From Mycobacterium sp. GA-1285 (GTDB taxonomy: Bacteria > Actinomycetota > Actinomycetes > Mycobacteriales > Mycobacteriaceae), in contig NZ_LQIS01000034.1 in the NCBI RefSeq assembly GCF_001499905.1, forward strand, positions 62,001 to 126,000: 64,000 nt of DNA, read 5' to 3'. Shown piece by piece: positions 24,222 to 32,889 of the stretch (position 1 is its first letter; each line of letters opens with the position of its first letter). The position numbers were made by a program, and so were the translations under genes. A model generated the notes under the pieces. That model was not told the DNA's origin. It saw only the letters and a list, made by a program, of their open reading frames with translations, and made no database searches.

Positions 24222-27200
24222 GTGTTCGTGGCCTCCGAGGGCGCCGAAACCCGCGTCGTATACAGCGCATCCGATCTCGCTGCGGCAGCCCGCTGCGAGT
24301 ACGCGCTGCTGCGCGCGTTCGATGCCAAGGTCGGCCGGGGTCCCGCCGTCGCAACCGAGGACGAGCTGTTGGCCAGGACGGCTCAGCTCGGCGATGAGCA
24401 TGAACAGCGGCATCTCGATCTGCTCCGCGACCGGGCCGAAGTCGCGATCATCGGTAGGCCCCCCTACACGGTCGACGGGCTGTCCGCCGCCGCCGACCAG
24501 ACGCGTCGTGCCGTCGAGCGTAGAGCGGAAGTGATCTATCAGGCCGCGATGTTCGACGGCCGGTTCGTCGGTTTCGCCGACTTCCTGATCTTGGAGCGGG
24601 ACGCCGACGGCGAGCGGTATCGGTTGCGCGACACCAAGCTCGCGCGCTCGGTGAAGGTGGAGGCGCTGCTGCAGTTGGCCGCCTACGCCGAGACGCTCAC
24701 CGCCGCGGGGGTGCCGGTGGCCGACGAGGTCGAGTTGGTGCTCGGCGACGGCGCGACCGCGAGCTACCGCCTCGACGAGCTGCTTCCGGTATATCGGCCG
24801 CGGCGCCAAGCACTGCAGCGGCTGCTCGATGACCACTTCGCGTCGGGGGCGCCGGTCGACTGGGCCGACGAGACCGTGCGCGCGTGTTTCCGCTGTCCGG
24901 AATGCGAGGTCCAGGTGCGGGCCAGCGACGATCTGCTGCTCGTGGCGAACATGCGGGTGAGCCAGCGGGCACGTCTGCTCGACGCGGGTATCACCACGGT
25001 CGCCGAACTTGCGCGACACGAAGGCCCGGTCGCCGAGCTGTCCGCCCGGACGTTCATCGCGCTGCAAGAGCAGGCCCGCCTGCAGCTGGCTCCGCGGGTG
25101 GACGGAAAGCCGCCGTACAAGGTCGTCGAGGCACAGCCGTTGACGCTGCTCCCCGACCCCGATAAGGGCGATCTGTTCTTCGACTTCGAGGGTGATCCCC
25201 TGTGGACTTCCGGAGCCGCTCGGCCGGCGACATCTGGCTCCGACGGTCACGAGTGGGGCCTGGAGTACATGTGGGGTGTGCTCGAGGCGGGCGGCGACTT
25301 CCGGCCGCTGTGGGCGCACGACCGGGCGAGCGAGCGCAAGGCCCTCATCGACTTCCTCAAGCTGGTGCGCCAGCGCCGCAAGCGATTTCCGAAGATGCAT
25401 ATCTACCACTACGCGGCGTACGAGAAGACCGCGCTTCTTCGGCTGGCCGGCCGCTACGGCGTCGGCGAGGACGAGGTCGACGACCTGCTGCGCAGCGGCG
25501 TTCTGGTCGACTTGTATCCGTTGGTGCGTAAGAGCATTCGCGTGGGCACGGAGAACTACAGCTTGAAGTCCTTGGAGCCGCTCTACATGGGTTCCGAATT
25601 GCGCACCGGTGACGTCACCACCGCAACGGAATCGATCACGATGTACGCGCGGTTCTGTGAGCTGCGCGCCGAAGGTCGCGACGACGAAGCCGCCAACATG
25701 CTCAAGAAGATCGAGGACTACAACCGCTACGACTGCCGATCGACACACCGGCTGCGCGACTGGCTGATCAAGATCGCCATCGAGTCGAGCGTCCCGCCGC
25801 TCGGACCGCAGCCCGTCACCCAGAGCGTCGCGGTCGAGGACACCGATCAATTGGCCCGCACGCTGCTGGACTTCGCCGGCGACGGTGTGGCGGAACGAAG
25901 TCCCGAGCAGACGGCCGTGGCCTTGGTCGCCGCCGCCCGCGGATATCACCGTCGTGAAGACAAACCGTTCTGGTGGGCGCATTTCGACCGGTTGAACAAC
26001 CCCGTCGACGAGTGGGGCGACACCAGCGACGTGTTCCTGGTCGACGCCGACGGCGCGACAGTGGTCAAGGACTGGCACCTGCCGTCGACACGCGCCCGCA
26101 AACAGCAGCGGTGGTTGGAGCTGACCGGGGCGTTGGAGGGCGGTGTTGTCAGCAAAGAGGTGTTCGCACTGTATGAACCGCCCTCGCCCGCAGGCATGGC
26201 CGACAACGCGGACCGGCGCGCCGCCGGTAATGCCGACGTCATCGGGGTCGACGACTCGAATGTCCCGACCCGGGTAATGATCTGCGAACGCGAGACTCCG
26301 GCCGGGACGTTCACCCAGACGCCGTTTGCGCTCACGCCGCGAAATATCGTGCCGAACAAGAAGTTGCGCGAGGCGATCGACACCGCGGCCGCCGAGGTCG
26401 CCGCGACGCTACCGGAACTGCCGCGCACCGCGGTGGTCGATATCCTGCTGCGCCGGCCGCCACGCACCCGCAGCGGCGCGCCGCTCCCCCACGCCGGCGA
26501 TGTCACCACGGACATCGCCACCGCGGTGCTCGATCTGGACTCGTCCTATCTGGCGGTGCACGGTCCGCCCGGAACCGGCAAGACCTACACGGCCGCTCGC
26601 ATCATCGCCCGCCTGGTGAACGACCATCAGTGGCGCGTCGGCGTCGTCGCGCAGTCACATGCGGTGGTGGAGAACCTTTTTCGCGAGCTCATCAAGGCCG
26701 GGGTGGACCCCGCGCGCATCGCCAAGAAGGACTGTCCCGAGGACGTCGGCTGTCAGGCGATCGACAAAGACGACTATGCGGCGTTCATCGCCGATCACGC
26801 CGGATGCGTCATCGGCGGCACGGCGTGGGATTTCGCGAACGACACTCGCGTGGAAGCGCGCAGCTTGAACCTCCTGGTGGTCGAGGAGGCGGGTCAGTTC
26901 TGCCTGGCGAACACCATCGCCGTGGCCAGGGCAGCCGAGAACCTGATGCTGCTCGGCGACCCGCAACAGCTCCCGCAGGTCATCCAGGGCCACCATCCAG
27001 AGCCGGTCGACGCGTCGGCGCTGGGCTGGCTGGTGCGGGAAAACCGCACGTTGCCTGAGGAATTCGGCTATTTCCTCGATCGCTCCTATCGGATGCATCC
27101 GGCGGTGTGCGCCCAGGTCTCGCGACTGGCATACGAGGGCAAACTGTGGTCCGTCGAGGGCGGGCCCGCCGCGCGGCGCCTCGACGGTCAGGATCCTGGC

Positions 27201-27683
27201 GTGCGGGTGGTGGCCATCGCTCACGACGGCAACTCCACGAGCAGCCCCGAGGAGGCAGAAGCGATCGTCGCGGCGACACGGAAGCTGCTGGGCAGCGGCT
27301 GGAGCGATGAGGACGGCACCCGCCCGCTGACCCAGAAGGACGTTCTCGTCGTGGCCCCGTACAACGCGCAGGTGCTGTTGCTGCGCGAGCACTTCGCGGC
27401 GGCCGGGCTGTCCGGTGTCGCGGTCGGCACCGTCGACAAGTTCCAGGGCAGGCAGGCACCGGTGGTGTTCGTCTCGATGACGGCGTCCTCCATCGATGAT
27501 GTGCCGCGCGGAATCGCGTTCCTGCTCAACAGGAATCGGCTGAATGTCGCGGTCAGTCGCGCGAAGTACCTCAGCGTGATCGTCCGTTCGGAGACGCTCA
27601 CCGAGTATCTGCCGAGCACACCGGACCGCTTGATCGAGTTGGGCGCGTTCCTGTCGCTGGGCGCATGTGACACACCCGCATGA
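24222..27683 (+). CDS. TM0106-family RecB/Cas4-like nuclease-exonuclease-helicase (Rv1251c-like)
   Basis: This 1153-aa protein has three enzymatic parts. Residues 1-230 are a RecB/Cas4-like nuclease with D120, D137-x-K139 (DTKLA) and Q151/Y155, closed by a likely [4Fe-4S] set C25, C222, C225, C228 (CFRCPEC). About 320-520 is a DnaQ/RNase-H-like exonuclease: LFFDFEGDP, a central YHYAAYEKTAL block, and YNRYDCRST with a Tyr-x3-Asp ending. About 700-1150 is a UPF1-like superfamily 1 helicase with Walker A GPPGTGKT (781-788), Walker B VVEEAG (886-891), TVDKFQG and VAVSRAK. It presumably processes DNA ends or RNA-DNA structures, but I know of no defined function for this family. GTG start at 24222; it overlaps the next gene by 4 bp. 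Confidence 0.92.
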   Translation: MFVASEGAETRVVYSASDLAAAARCEYALLRAFDAKVGRGPAVATEDELLARTAQLGDEHEQRHLDLLRDRAEVAIIGRPPYTVDGLSAAADQTRRAVERRAEVIYQAAMFDGRFVGFADFLILERDADGERYRLRDTKLARSVKVEALLQLAAYAETLTAAGVPVADEVELVLGDGATASYRLDELLPVYRPRRQALQRLLDDHFASGAPVDWADETVRACFRCPECEVQVRASDDLLLVANMRVSQRARLLDAGITTVAELARHEGPVAELSARTFIALQEQARLQLAPRVDGKPPYKVVEAQPLTLLPDPDKGDLFFDFEGDPLWTSGAARPATSGSDGHEWGLEYMWGVLEAGGDFRPLWAHDRASERKALIDFLKLVRQRRKRFPKMHIYHYAAYEKTALLRLAGRYGVGEDEVDDLLRSGVLVDLYPLVRKSIRVGTENYSLKSLEPLYMGSELRTGDVTTATESITMYARFCELRAEGRDDEAANMLKKIEDYNRYDCRSTHRLRDWLIKIAIESSVPPLGPQPVTQSVAVEDTDQLARTLLDFAGDGVAERSPEQTAVALVAAARGYHRREDKPFWWAHFDRLNNPVDEWGDTSDVFLVDADGATVVKDWHLPSTRARKQQRWLELTGALEGGVVSKEVFALYEPPSPAGMADNADRRAAGNADVIGVDDSNVPTRVMICERETPAGTFTQTPFALTPRNIVPNKKLREAIDTAAAEVAATLPELPRTAVVDILLRRPPRTRSGAPLPHAGDVTTDIATAVLDLDSSYLAVHGPPGTGKTYTAARIIARLVNDHQWRVGVVAQSHAVVENLFRELIKAGVDPARIAKKDCPEDVGCQAIDKDDYAAFIADHAGCVIGGTAWDFANDTRVEARSLNLLVVEEAGQFCLANTIAVARAAENLMLLGDPQQLPQVIQGHHPEPVDASALGWLVRENRTLPEEFGYFLDRSYRMHPAVCAQVSRLAYEGKLWSVEGGPAARRLDGQDPGVRVVAIAHDGNSTSSPEEAEAIVAATRKLLGSGWSDEDGTRPLTQKDVLVVAPYNAQVLLLREHFAAAGLSGVAVGTVDKFQGRQAPVVFVSMTASSIDDVPRGIAFLLNRNRLNVAVSRAKYLSVIVRSETLTEYLPSTPDRLIELGAFLSLGACDTPA

Positions 27684-29035
27684 TGAGCATGACCGACCGA
27701 CTGGCCGAGATCGTCGGGAAGGCTTACGTCAGCACCGATCCCGACGTGCTCGTGGCCCGCGTCGTCGACCACACCGGGCGGTACCGCGGCCGGGCCAGCA
27801 CCCTGGTGCGGCCGGGGACGGCCGACGAGGTGGCGGCGGTGCTGCGGGCCTGCCGCGACGCCGGCGCCTACGTCACCGTGCAGGGTGGCCGGACCTCCCT
27901 GGTGGCGGGCACCGTCCCCGAACACGACGACGTGCTGCTGTCCACCGAGCGGCTGCGCCACATCGGTGACGTCGACGTCGCCGAACGCCGGATCTCGGTG
28001 GGCGCCGGGGCGACTCTGGCCGACGTGCAACGGGCGGCCGCTGACGCGGGGTTGGTGTTCGGCGTCGACCTGGCCGCGCGCGACACCGCGACCGTCGGGG
28101 GGATGGCGTCGACGAATGCGGGCGGATTGCACACCGTTCGCTACGGCAACATGGGCGAGCAGGTGATCGGCTTGGACGTCGCGCTGCCCGACGGTTCGAT
28201 GCTGCACCGGCACAGCCGCGTGCGGATGGACAACACCGGCTACGACCTGGCGTCGCTGTTCGTCGGCGCGGAGGGCACTTTGGGCGTCATCACCGCGCTC
28301 GATCTGAGGCTGCACCCCACGCCGCCTCACCGGGTGACGGCGGTCTGCGGGTTCTCCGACCTCGATGCGCTCGTCGCCGCCGGGCGGATCTTCCGCGACC
28401 TGGACGGCATCGCGGCGCTGGAGTTGGTCGACGCTCGCGCCAGCGCGCTGATCGCCGAACATGCCGGGGTGCCCGCGCCCGTCGACGGCGCCTGGCAGCT
28501 TCTGGTCGAACTGGCGGGCGACACTGACCAGACCGAGCGGCTGGCCGACGCGATCGAAGGCGCGGACCTGTGCGGTGAACCAGCCGTCGGCGTCGACACG
28601 GCCGCACAGCAGCGACTCTGGCAGGTGCGCGAGGCCGTCGCCGAAGTGCTCGGCGTGTACGGACCGCCGCTGAAATTCGACGTGTCTCTGCCGCTTGCGG
28701 TCATCGCGCAGTTCGCCGCCGATGCCGCCATACTCGTCGCCGACCATGCACCCGAGGCGATCCCGGTGCTGTTCGGACATATCGGCGAGGGCAACCTGCA
28801 CCTGAACCTCGTGCGGTGCACGCTCGACCGCGAAGCGGAGCGCGCCCTGTACTCGGCGATGATGGATCTCATCGCCCACCTCGGCGGCAACGTCAGCTCC
28901 GAGCACGGCGTCGGCACCCGCAAGCGCCCGTACCTCGCAATGTCGCGTACCGACGCCGATATCGCGGCCATGCGGACAGTGAAGGCGGCCTTCGACCCGT
29001 CCGGCTACCTCAATGCCGCGGTGCTGTTCGACTGA
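27680..29035 (+). CDS. FAD-binding oxidase, D-2-hydroxyacid dehydrogenase type
   Basis: This 451-aa VAO-family flavoprotein is a paralogue of the gene at 15308. Visible segments are VTVQGGRTSLVAGTVPEHD (FAD pyrophosphate loop), DLAARDTATVGGMASTNAGG in parts, FVGAEGTLGVITALDL, FGHIGEGNLHLNLV (catalytic His region) and SSEHGVGTRKRPYL. Family members oxidise D-2-hydroxyglutarate or D-lactate. The start codons ATGATG at 27680 overlap the helicase stop (ATGA), so the two genes are coupled. This gene is not in the M. tuberculosis order at this position. Confidence 0.9.
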   Translation: MMSMTDRLAEIVGKAYVSTDPDVLVARVVDHTGRYRGRASTLVRPGTADEVAAVLRACRDAGAYVTVQGGRTSLVAGTVPEHDDVLLSTERLRHIGDVDVAERRISVGAGATLADVQRAAADAGLVFGVDLAARDTATVGGMASTNAGGLHTVRYGNMGEQVIGLDVALPDGSMLHRHSRVRMDNTGYDLASLFVGAEGTLGVITALDLRLHPTPPHRVTAVCGFSDLDALVAAGRIFRDLDGIAALELVDARASALIAEHAGVPAPVDGAWQLLVELAGDTDQTERLADAIEGADLCGEPAVGVDTAAQQRLWQVREAVAEVLGVYGPPLKFDVSLPLAVIAQFAADAAILVADHAPEAIPVLFGHIGEGNLHLNLVRCTLDREAERALYSAMMDLIAHLGGNVSSEHGVGTRKRPYLAMSRTDADIAAMRTVKAAFDPSGYLNAAVLFD

Positions 29036-29039
29036 TTCC

Positions 29040-29108
29040 CTTATTGCGAATTTTCTTTCGTATATTATGATTCGTAAAAATGATCTCGCTATAGGGGAAT
29101 TGCCAACG
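29040..29108 (+). promoter_or_regulatory. AT-rich promoter/leader region of the terC operon
   Basis: This stretch is strikingly AT-rich in a high-GC genome. It contains TATATT (29061-29066, a good -10), two direct TTCGTA boxes (29057-29062, 29071-29076) and two ATGAT boxes. GGGGAA (29094-29099) is well placed as Shine-Dalgarno for the leader ORF at 29109. The repeats may bind a metal- or stress-sensing regulator. Confidence 0.6.
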
Positions 29109-29219
29109 ATGCTTGCGGCGACCGACCAAACGACCCGACCGGTGAACGACGACGCCGTCGCCGTAGGCGGACAGAAGCTGTTGGACAGCACCGGAACGGA
29201 CATGCGGGATACCCGATGA
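29109..29219 (+). CDS. Leader ORF of terC, 36 aa
   Basis: A short frame starts MLAATDQTTRPVNDD and ends MRDTR; its TGA overlaps the ATG of the TerC gene (ATGA). It has a clear Shine-Dalgarno sequence (GGGGAA, 9 bp upstream) and mostly GC third positions. The arrangement suggests that translation of terC depends on translation of this small ORF. The peptide is polar, without membrane segment. It is either a real small protein or a regulatory leader peptide. Confidence 0.5.
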   Translation: MLAATDQTTRPVNDDAVAVGGQKLLDSTGTDMRDTR

Positions 29220-30211
29220 CCAGCACCGTGGTCGACGTTCCCGTCTGGGGCTGGCTCGCGCTCACCGTTTTCATCGCCGCGATGTTGGCGGTGGACCTGT
29301 TCCTACACAGGGACAACCACGTCATCGGGTTCCGCGAACCCGCGATGTGGTCGGGAATCTGGATAGCGGCCGGACTCCTCTTCGGCGCCGTCGTCTGGTG
29401 GGCGTATGGCGGTGAGGTCGCTGGAACGTACTACGCGGGATACCTCATAGAGAAGGCCCTGTCGGTCGACAACGTGTTCGTGTTCGCGCTCATCTTCTCT
29501 TACTTCGCGGTTCCCGACCGCTATCAGCACAAGGTGCTGTTCTGGGGTGTGATCGGAGCCCTGTTGTTTCGGTTGGTGTTCATCTTCCTCGGCGTCGAGT
29601 TGCTCGAGACGTTCTTCTGGACGGCGTACCTGTTCGGCGCGTTCCTCATCTACACCGCCTACAAGATGGCGTTCAAACACAACAAAGACGACCTGCAGCC
29701 GGAACGAAACCTGGTGGTGCGGATGGTCCGTCGCCTGCTGCCGACCGATCCCCGCTATCACGGCGACCGGCTGTTCACCGTCGTCAACGGCAAGCGGGTG
29801 GCCACGCTGTTGTTCGTCGTCCTGGTGGCTGTGGAGGCGACCGACCTCGTCTTTGCGATCGACTCGGTGGCCGCTGTACTGGCCATCACCACCAGCACGT
29901 TCATCGTCTGGACCGCCAACGCCTTCGCCGTGCTCGGACTGCGTAGCCTGTACTTCTGCCTGGCCGGGTTACTGCGCCGCTTTTCTCATCTGCACTACGG
30001 CCTCGCCGTGCTGCTGGCGTTCGCCGGGCTGAAGCTCATCCTGTCAGAGACACCGATCGGCAAACTTCCCATCCCGCTGACTCTTTCGGTGATCGTGGTG
30101 ACCCTGGCCGCGTCGGTCGCTTGGAGCGTGTTGGCGACCCGCCAGGACGAAGCGCACGATCCCGACACCGAGCCGCGCACGCGATCGGCACACCGGAATG
30201 ACAATTCATGA
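29216..30211 (+). CDS. TerC-family integral membrane protein
   Basis: This 331-aa protein has about nine membrane helices and the two TerC signature blocks with paired acidic residues: LIEKALSVDNVFVFALIF (E and D in the membrane) and VEATDLVFAIDSVAAVLA. Further family motifs are LFGAFLIYTAYKMAF and LPTDPRYHGDRLF. TerC/Alx-type proteins are linked to manganese export, supply of metal to secreted enzymes, and tellurite resistance. It is translationally coupled to a leader ORF and followed by a winged-helix regulator gene on the same strand. It is absent from this position in M. tuberculosis. Confidence 0.92.
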   Translation: MTSTVVDVPVWGWLALTVFIAAMLAVDLFLHRDNHVIGFREPAMWSGIWIAAGLLFGAVVWWAYGGEVAGTYYAGYLIEKALSVDNVFVFALIFSYFAVPDRYQHKVLFWGVIGALLFRLVFIFLGVELLETFFWTAYLFGAFLIYTAYKMAFKHNKDDLQPERNLVVRMVRRLLPTDPRYHGDRLFTVVNGKRVATLLFVVLVAVEATDLVFAIDSVAAVLAITTSTFIVWTANAFAVLGLRSLYFCLAGLLRRFSHLHYGLAVLLAFAGLKLILSETPIGKLPIPLTLSVIVVTLAASVAWSVLATRQDEAHDPDTEPRTRSAHRNDNS

Positions 30212-30232
30212 ATGATCTTTGACGAAACTGAA

Positions 30233-30249
30233 ACCCCAGAGACTGGGGT
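30233..30249 (+). promoter_or_regulatory. Hairpin over the ribosome-binding site of the HTH gene
   Basis: ACCCCAG and CTGGGGT form a perfect 7-bp stem with a 3-nt loop, ending 3 nt before the ATG at 30253. The GGGG that would act as Shine-Dalgarno lies in the right arm, so the hairpin could shut off translation. It could instead be a DNA operator for the encoded regulator. Confidence 0.5.
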
Positions 30250-30252
30250 AAC

Positions 30253-30627
30253 ATGACGGGCGCGATGGAGGCGACGACGAAACCTCTCAAGAGGGCGGGC
30301 AACCGCAACCGGGGCCCCGATACGCGCGCGCGGACGGTGACTAGCACCGGAGACGGGGCGCGCGGATGGACGTTTCTCACCAATCACGCGCATGTCCTGC
30401 TCTGTTTGGCGCACGGCGATTCGTTGACAGCCCGCGAGCTCAGCATGCGGATCGGCATCACCGAACGCTCGGTGCAGGCGATCCTCGCCGACTTGATCGA
30501 CAACGGCTACCTCAGGAAATCAAAGGTCGGTCGGCGCAACACGTACGCGGTCAACCGGAAAGGTCGGCTACGTCACCCAGTCGAGGCCGCACACACCGTC
30601 GGCGAACTGATCGACGCGCTCACCTGA
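30253..30627 (+). CDS. Winged-helix transcriptional regulator (MarR-like)
   Basis: This 124-aa protein has a basic N-terminal tail (about 35 residues) followed by a compact winged helix. It reads NHAHVLLCLAHGDSLTARELSMRIGITERSVQAILADLIDNGYLRKSKVGRRNTYAVN: helix-turn-helix, then the wing. It resembles ArsR/MarR-type or replication-arrest-type HTH proteins without metal-binding Cys/His clusters. It follows terC by 41 bp, and the AT-rich repeats before the terC leader are a plausible target. An alternative ATG is at 30265. It converges with the MFS gene. Confidence 0.82.
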   Translation: MTGAMEATTKPLKRAGNRNRGPDTRARTVTSTGDGARGWTFLTNHAHVLLCLAHGDSLTARELSMRIGITERSVQAILADLIDNGYLRKSKVGRRNTYAVNRKGRLRHPVEAAHTVGELIDALT

Positions 30628-30663
30628 CTGGCGAGTCCGGTTCGGTGTGCGGCTTCGGCCGCC

Positions 30664-32577
30664 TCAGTCGTGCCGGGACCGGGAATGTCTGCCGCCGCGG
30701 GGAGCGGCGTCGAGGTTGTCGCCGTGGGAATGTCTGCCGCCAGACTCGAACCAGAACTGACGGGCCGCGCGCTCGTCGGGCCGTCGACGGTGGCCGAGGT
30801 CTCCCTCGGGGCGCGGCACCGCATCGGGCCGTCGCTCGTCGTCCACGGGTGATCCGTACCAGCTGACCGAATCGGAAACGGATTTGGCGGGCGGGGTTTC
30901 GGCGAGCAGTTGGTCGAGAATCGCGCGCCACGAGTCGTCGGCCTGCTCGGGCGGACATTCGTCACGTGCGGGCAGCGGCTCGGTCGTCGGCTCCCGCCCG
31001 GCGGGCACCCACGAGGCGGAGCCGTCGTCCCAGTCGATGGTGTATTCGACGTAGTCGTCATCGTCGTCGACGAAGGCCTCGCCGTCGTCGGGCTCGACGG
31101 TGTCGGCGTCCCCGGCTGGGCGACGCGCGTATCCGAGCATGAACACCGCGGCGATCACACCGAAGAGCGCGACGAACGCGGGCAACAACAAGGACTGCGA
31201 CATGGCGGACGCGAACGGTGTGTGCAGGAACGACGGCAGCTGCATCGCACCCCCGTCACCCGGAGCCGAATCGGTGGCCCACGGCGGCATCTGGGCGTTG
31301 ACCTGCCAGGTCATGAACGCGGCCATACTGGCGCTGCCGAGCACCGCCCCGACCTGGCGGGTGGTGTTGTAGACACCCGAACCGGCACCGGCCAACCGCG
31401 GCGGCAGGTTGCGGGTCGCGGTCGCGGCCAGCGGCGACCAGATGAACGCCATGCCGATTCCCGTTGCGGTCAGTGGCAGCACCAGTCGCCAGATCGGGGT
31501 GGCCGGCGCCATCTCCAGCGACAGCCAGGTCATCGAGATCGCCAGTACGGAGAACCCGAATCCGACCACCGGGCGAGGGTGCCACCGGTCGACGATCCGC
31601 CCGACGACGGGTGCGAGCACGCCCGTCGCGATCGCCATCGGCGCGGTGAGGACCGCCGATTGCGTCGGCGACAACCCGCACACCGCCTGGGCGTAGAACA
31701 TGATCGGCACGATCATGCCGGTGACCACGAACCCGATCGTCGCGACCCCGAACGTCGACAACGAGAAGTCGCGGTCGCGGAAGATCTCGAGCGGCAGGAG
31801 CGGATCGTTGCGGTTGGCCGCCTGCCAGAACAGGAACGCGGCCACCACTCCCGTGCCCAGCGCCAACAGGCCCCACACCCAGTGCGTCCACCTGTGCGCC
31901 TGGCCCTCCTGCAGGGCGAACACGATGAGGAACAACCCGACCGCCGAAAGGATCACGCCGGGCACGTCGAGTCGCTGCCGCTGCCTCGGCAACTGGGGCA
32001 CCAGCCGCAGCGCCAACGCGACGCCGACCACCCCGATCGGCACGTTGACGAAGAAGATCCACTGCCATCCGAGGGCGTCGACGAGGACCCCGCCGGCCAG
32101 CGGACCGACCAGCGTCGCGACGCCGGCCGTCGCACCCCAGACGCTCATCGCCACGCCGCGCCGTTCCGCGGGGAAGATGCGGGTGACCGTCGACAGCGTC
32201 TGCGGCGTCAGCAGCGCCGCACCCACGCCCTGCACGACCCGCGCGGCGATCAGCATGCCGATCGTGTCGGACAGTCCGCACCACAGGGAGGCGACGGTGA
32301 ACACCGTGAGACCGAGAAGGTAGAGGTTCTTGGGGCCGAACCGGTCGCCGAGGCGGCCGGCGACCAGCAACGGCACCGCGTAGGCGAGGAGGTAGGCGCT
32401 CGTGACCCACAGGACGGCGTCGTAGCCGGCGTCGAACCTGGCCATGATGGACGGGTTGGCGACCGCGACGATCGTCGCGTCCACCAGGATCATGAAGAAG
32501 CCGACCATCATCGCCCACAGCGCATGCCACGGGTTCGTTGAGGCGTTCTGCCTGGTGAAAAGGGTTGAGAACATCAT
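30664..32577 (-). CDS. DHA2-type (14-helix) MFS drug transporter (Rv1250-like)
   Basis: This 637-aa protein has a 14-helix drug:H+ antiporter-2 core (about residues 15-500). Motifs are LDATIVNVA-like LVDATIVAVANPSI, GRLGDRFGPKNLY in loop 2-3 and motif C GPLAGGVLVDALGW. It matches Rv1250 in position. A long cytoplasmic C-terminal tail (about 500-637) is unusual: an acidic segment with FVDDDDDYVEYTIDWDD followed by a His/Arg/Ser-rich end containing GGRHSHGD and GGRHSRSRHD. The start MMFSTLF at 32577 follows a possible small upstream ORF. Substrate unknown. Confidence 0.9.
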   Translation of the reverse strand: MMFSTLFTRQNASTNPWHALWAMMVGFFMILVDATIVAVANPSIMARFDAGYDAVLWVTSAYLLAYAVPLLVAGRLGDRFGPKNLYLLGLTVFTVASLWCGLSDTIGMLIAARVVQGVGAALLTPQTLSTVTRIFPAERRGVAMSVWGATAGVATLVGPLAGGVLVDALGWQWIFFVNVPIGVVGVALALRLVPQLPRQRQRLDVPGVILSAVGLFLIVFALQEGQAHRWTHWVWGLLALGTGVVAAFLFWQAANRNDPLLPLEIFRDRDFSLSTFGVATIGFVVTGMIVPIMFYAQAVCGLSPTQSAVLTAPMAIATGVLAPVVGRIVDRWHPRPVVGFGFSVLAISMTWLSLEMAPATPIWRLVLPLTATGIGMAFIWSPLAATATRNLPPRLAGAGSGVYNTTRQVGAVLGSASMAAFMTWQVNAQMPPWATDSAPGDGGAMQLPSFLHTPFASAMSQSLLLPAFVALFGVIAAVFMLGYARRPAGDADTVEPDDGEAFVDDDDDYVEYTIDWDDGSASWVPAGREPTTEPLPARDECPPEQADDSWRAILDQLLAETPPAKSVSDSVSWYGSPVDDERRPDAVPRPEGDLGHRRRPDERAARQFWFESGGRHSHGDNLDAAPRGGRHSRSRHD

Positions 32578-32584
32578 GGGTCGA

Positions 32585-32695
32585 CTAGCTGTTCTTCGCG
32601 GAGACATCGCGTTCGGAGTCGTTCGCGCGTTCGGCCGTCGACACGTCGACGGCGATGGGCGCGAGCAACGCGATCACCATACCCATCGTCGTCAT
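32585..32695 (-). CDS. Candidate small membrane peptide upstream of the MFS gene
   Basis: A 36-codon frame reads MTTMGMVIALLAPIAVDVST and then a charged tail ending SAKNS, stopping 7 bp before the MFS start on the same strand. It has one short hydrophobic segment and GC-rich third positions. No strong Shine-Dalgarno sequence is visible and the true start is unclear (an upstream TTG is possible). It may be a leader peptide or a chance frame. Confidence 0.3.
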   Translation of the reverse strand: MTTMGMVIALLAPIAVDVSTAERANDSERDVSAKNS

Positions 32696-32877
32696 CGACG
32701 CCGGAACCAACTCGTTGTTGCCTCGCGCGCCGCGGCACAGCCGGCGGTGGTGCCACGAAATGGTTAGCGCGGCTTCTCAGTACTTCTTCCCGCTGTAGGT
32801 GAGCGCGATCACGGCGGGCACCCCAGGGCCGGCTTCGTTCGTTAACCGAAGCGATAGCCTGAAGCGAGTCGTTCGGA
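32696..32877. other. Intergenic remainder between MFS and the 32890 gene
   Basis: Together with the possible small ORF, this forms a 312-bp gap between divergent genes. Short frames exist here but none has support from composition on both ends. A strong Shine-Dalgarno sequence AGGAGG lies at 32880-32885 for the gene at 32890. No clear terminator, repeat or RNA gene is seen. Confidence 0.5.
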
Positions 32878-32889
32878 CAGGAGGCCCAC

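Noticed and set aside
29040..29108. yybP-ykoY manganese riboswitch before terC
   Set aside because: The leader is too short and lacks the conserved loop sequences and pairing of that riboswitch.
32795..32880. Minus-strand frame ending with a VPAVIALTYSGKKY-like peptide upstream of the 32890 gene
   Set aside because: No start codon in a sensible place, and it overlaps the promoter and ribosome site of the plus-strand gene.
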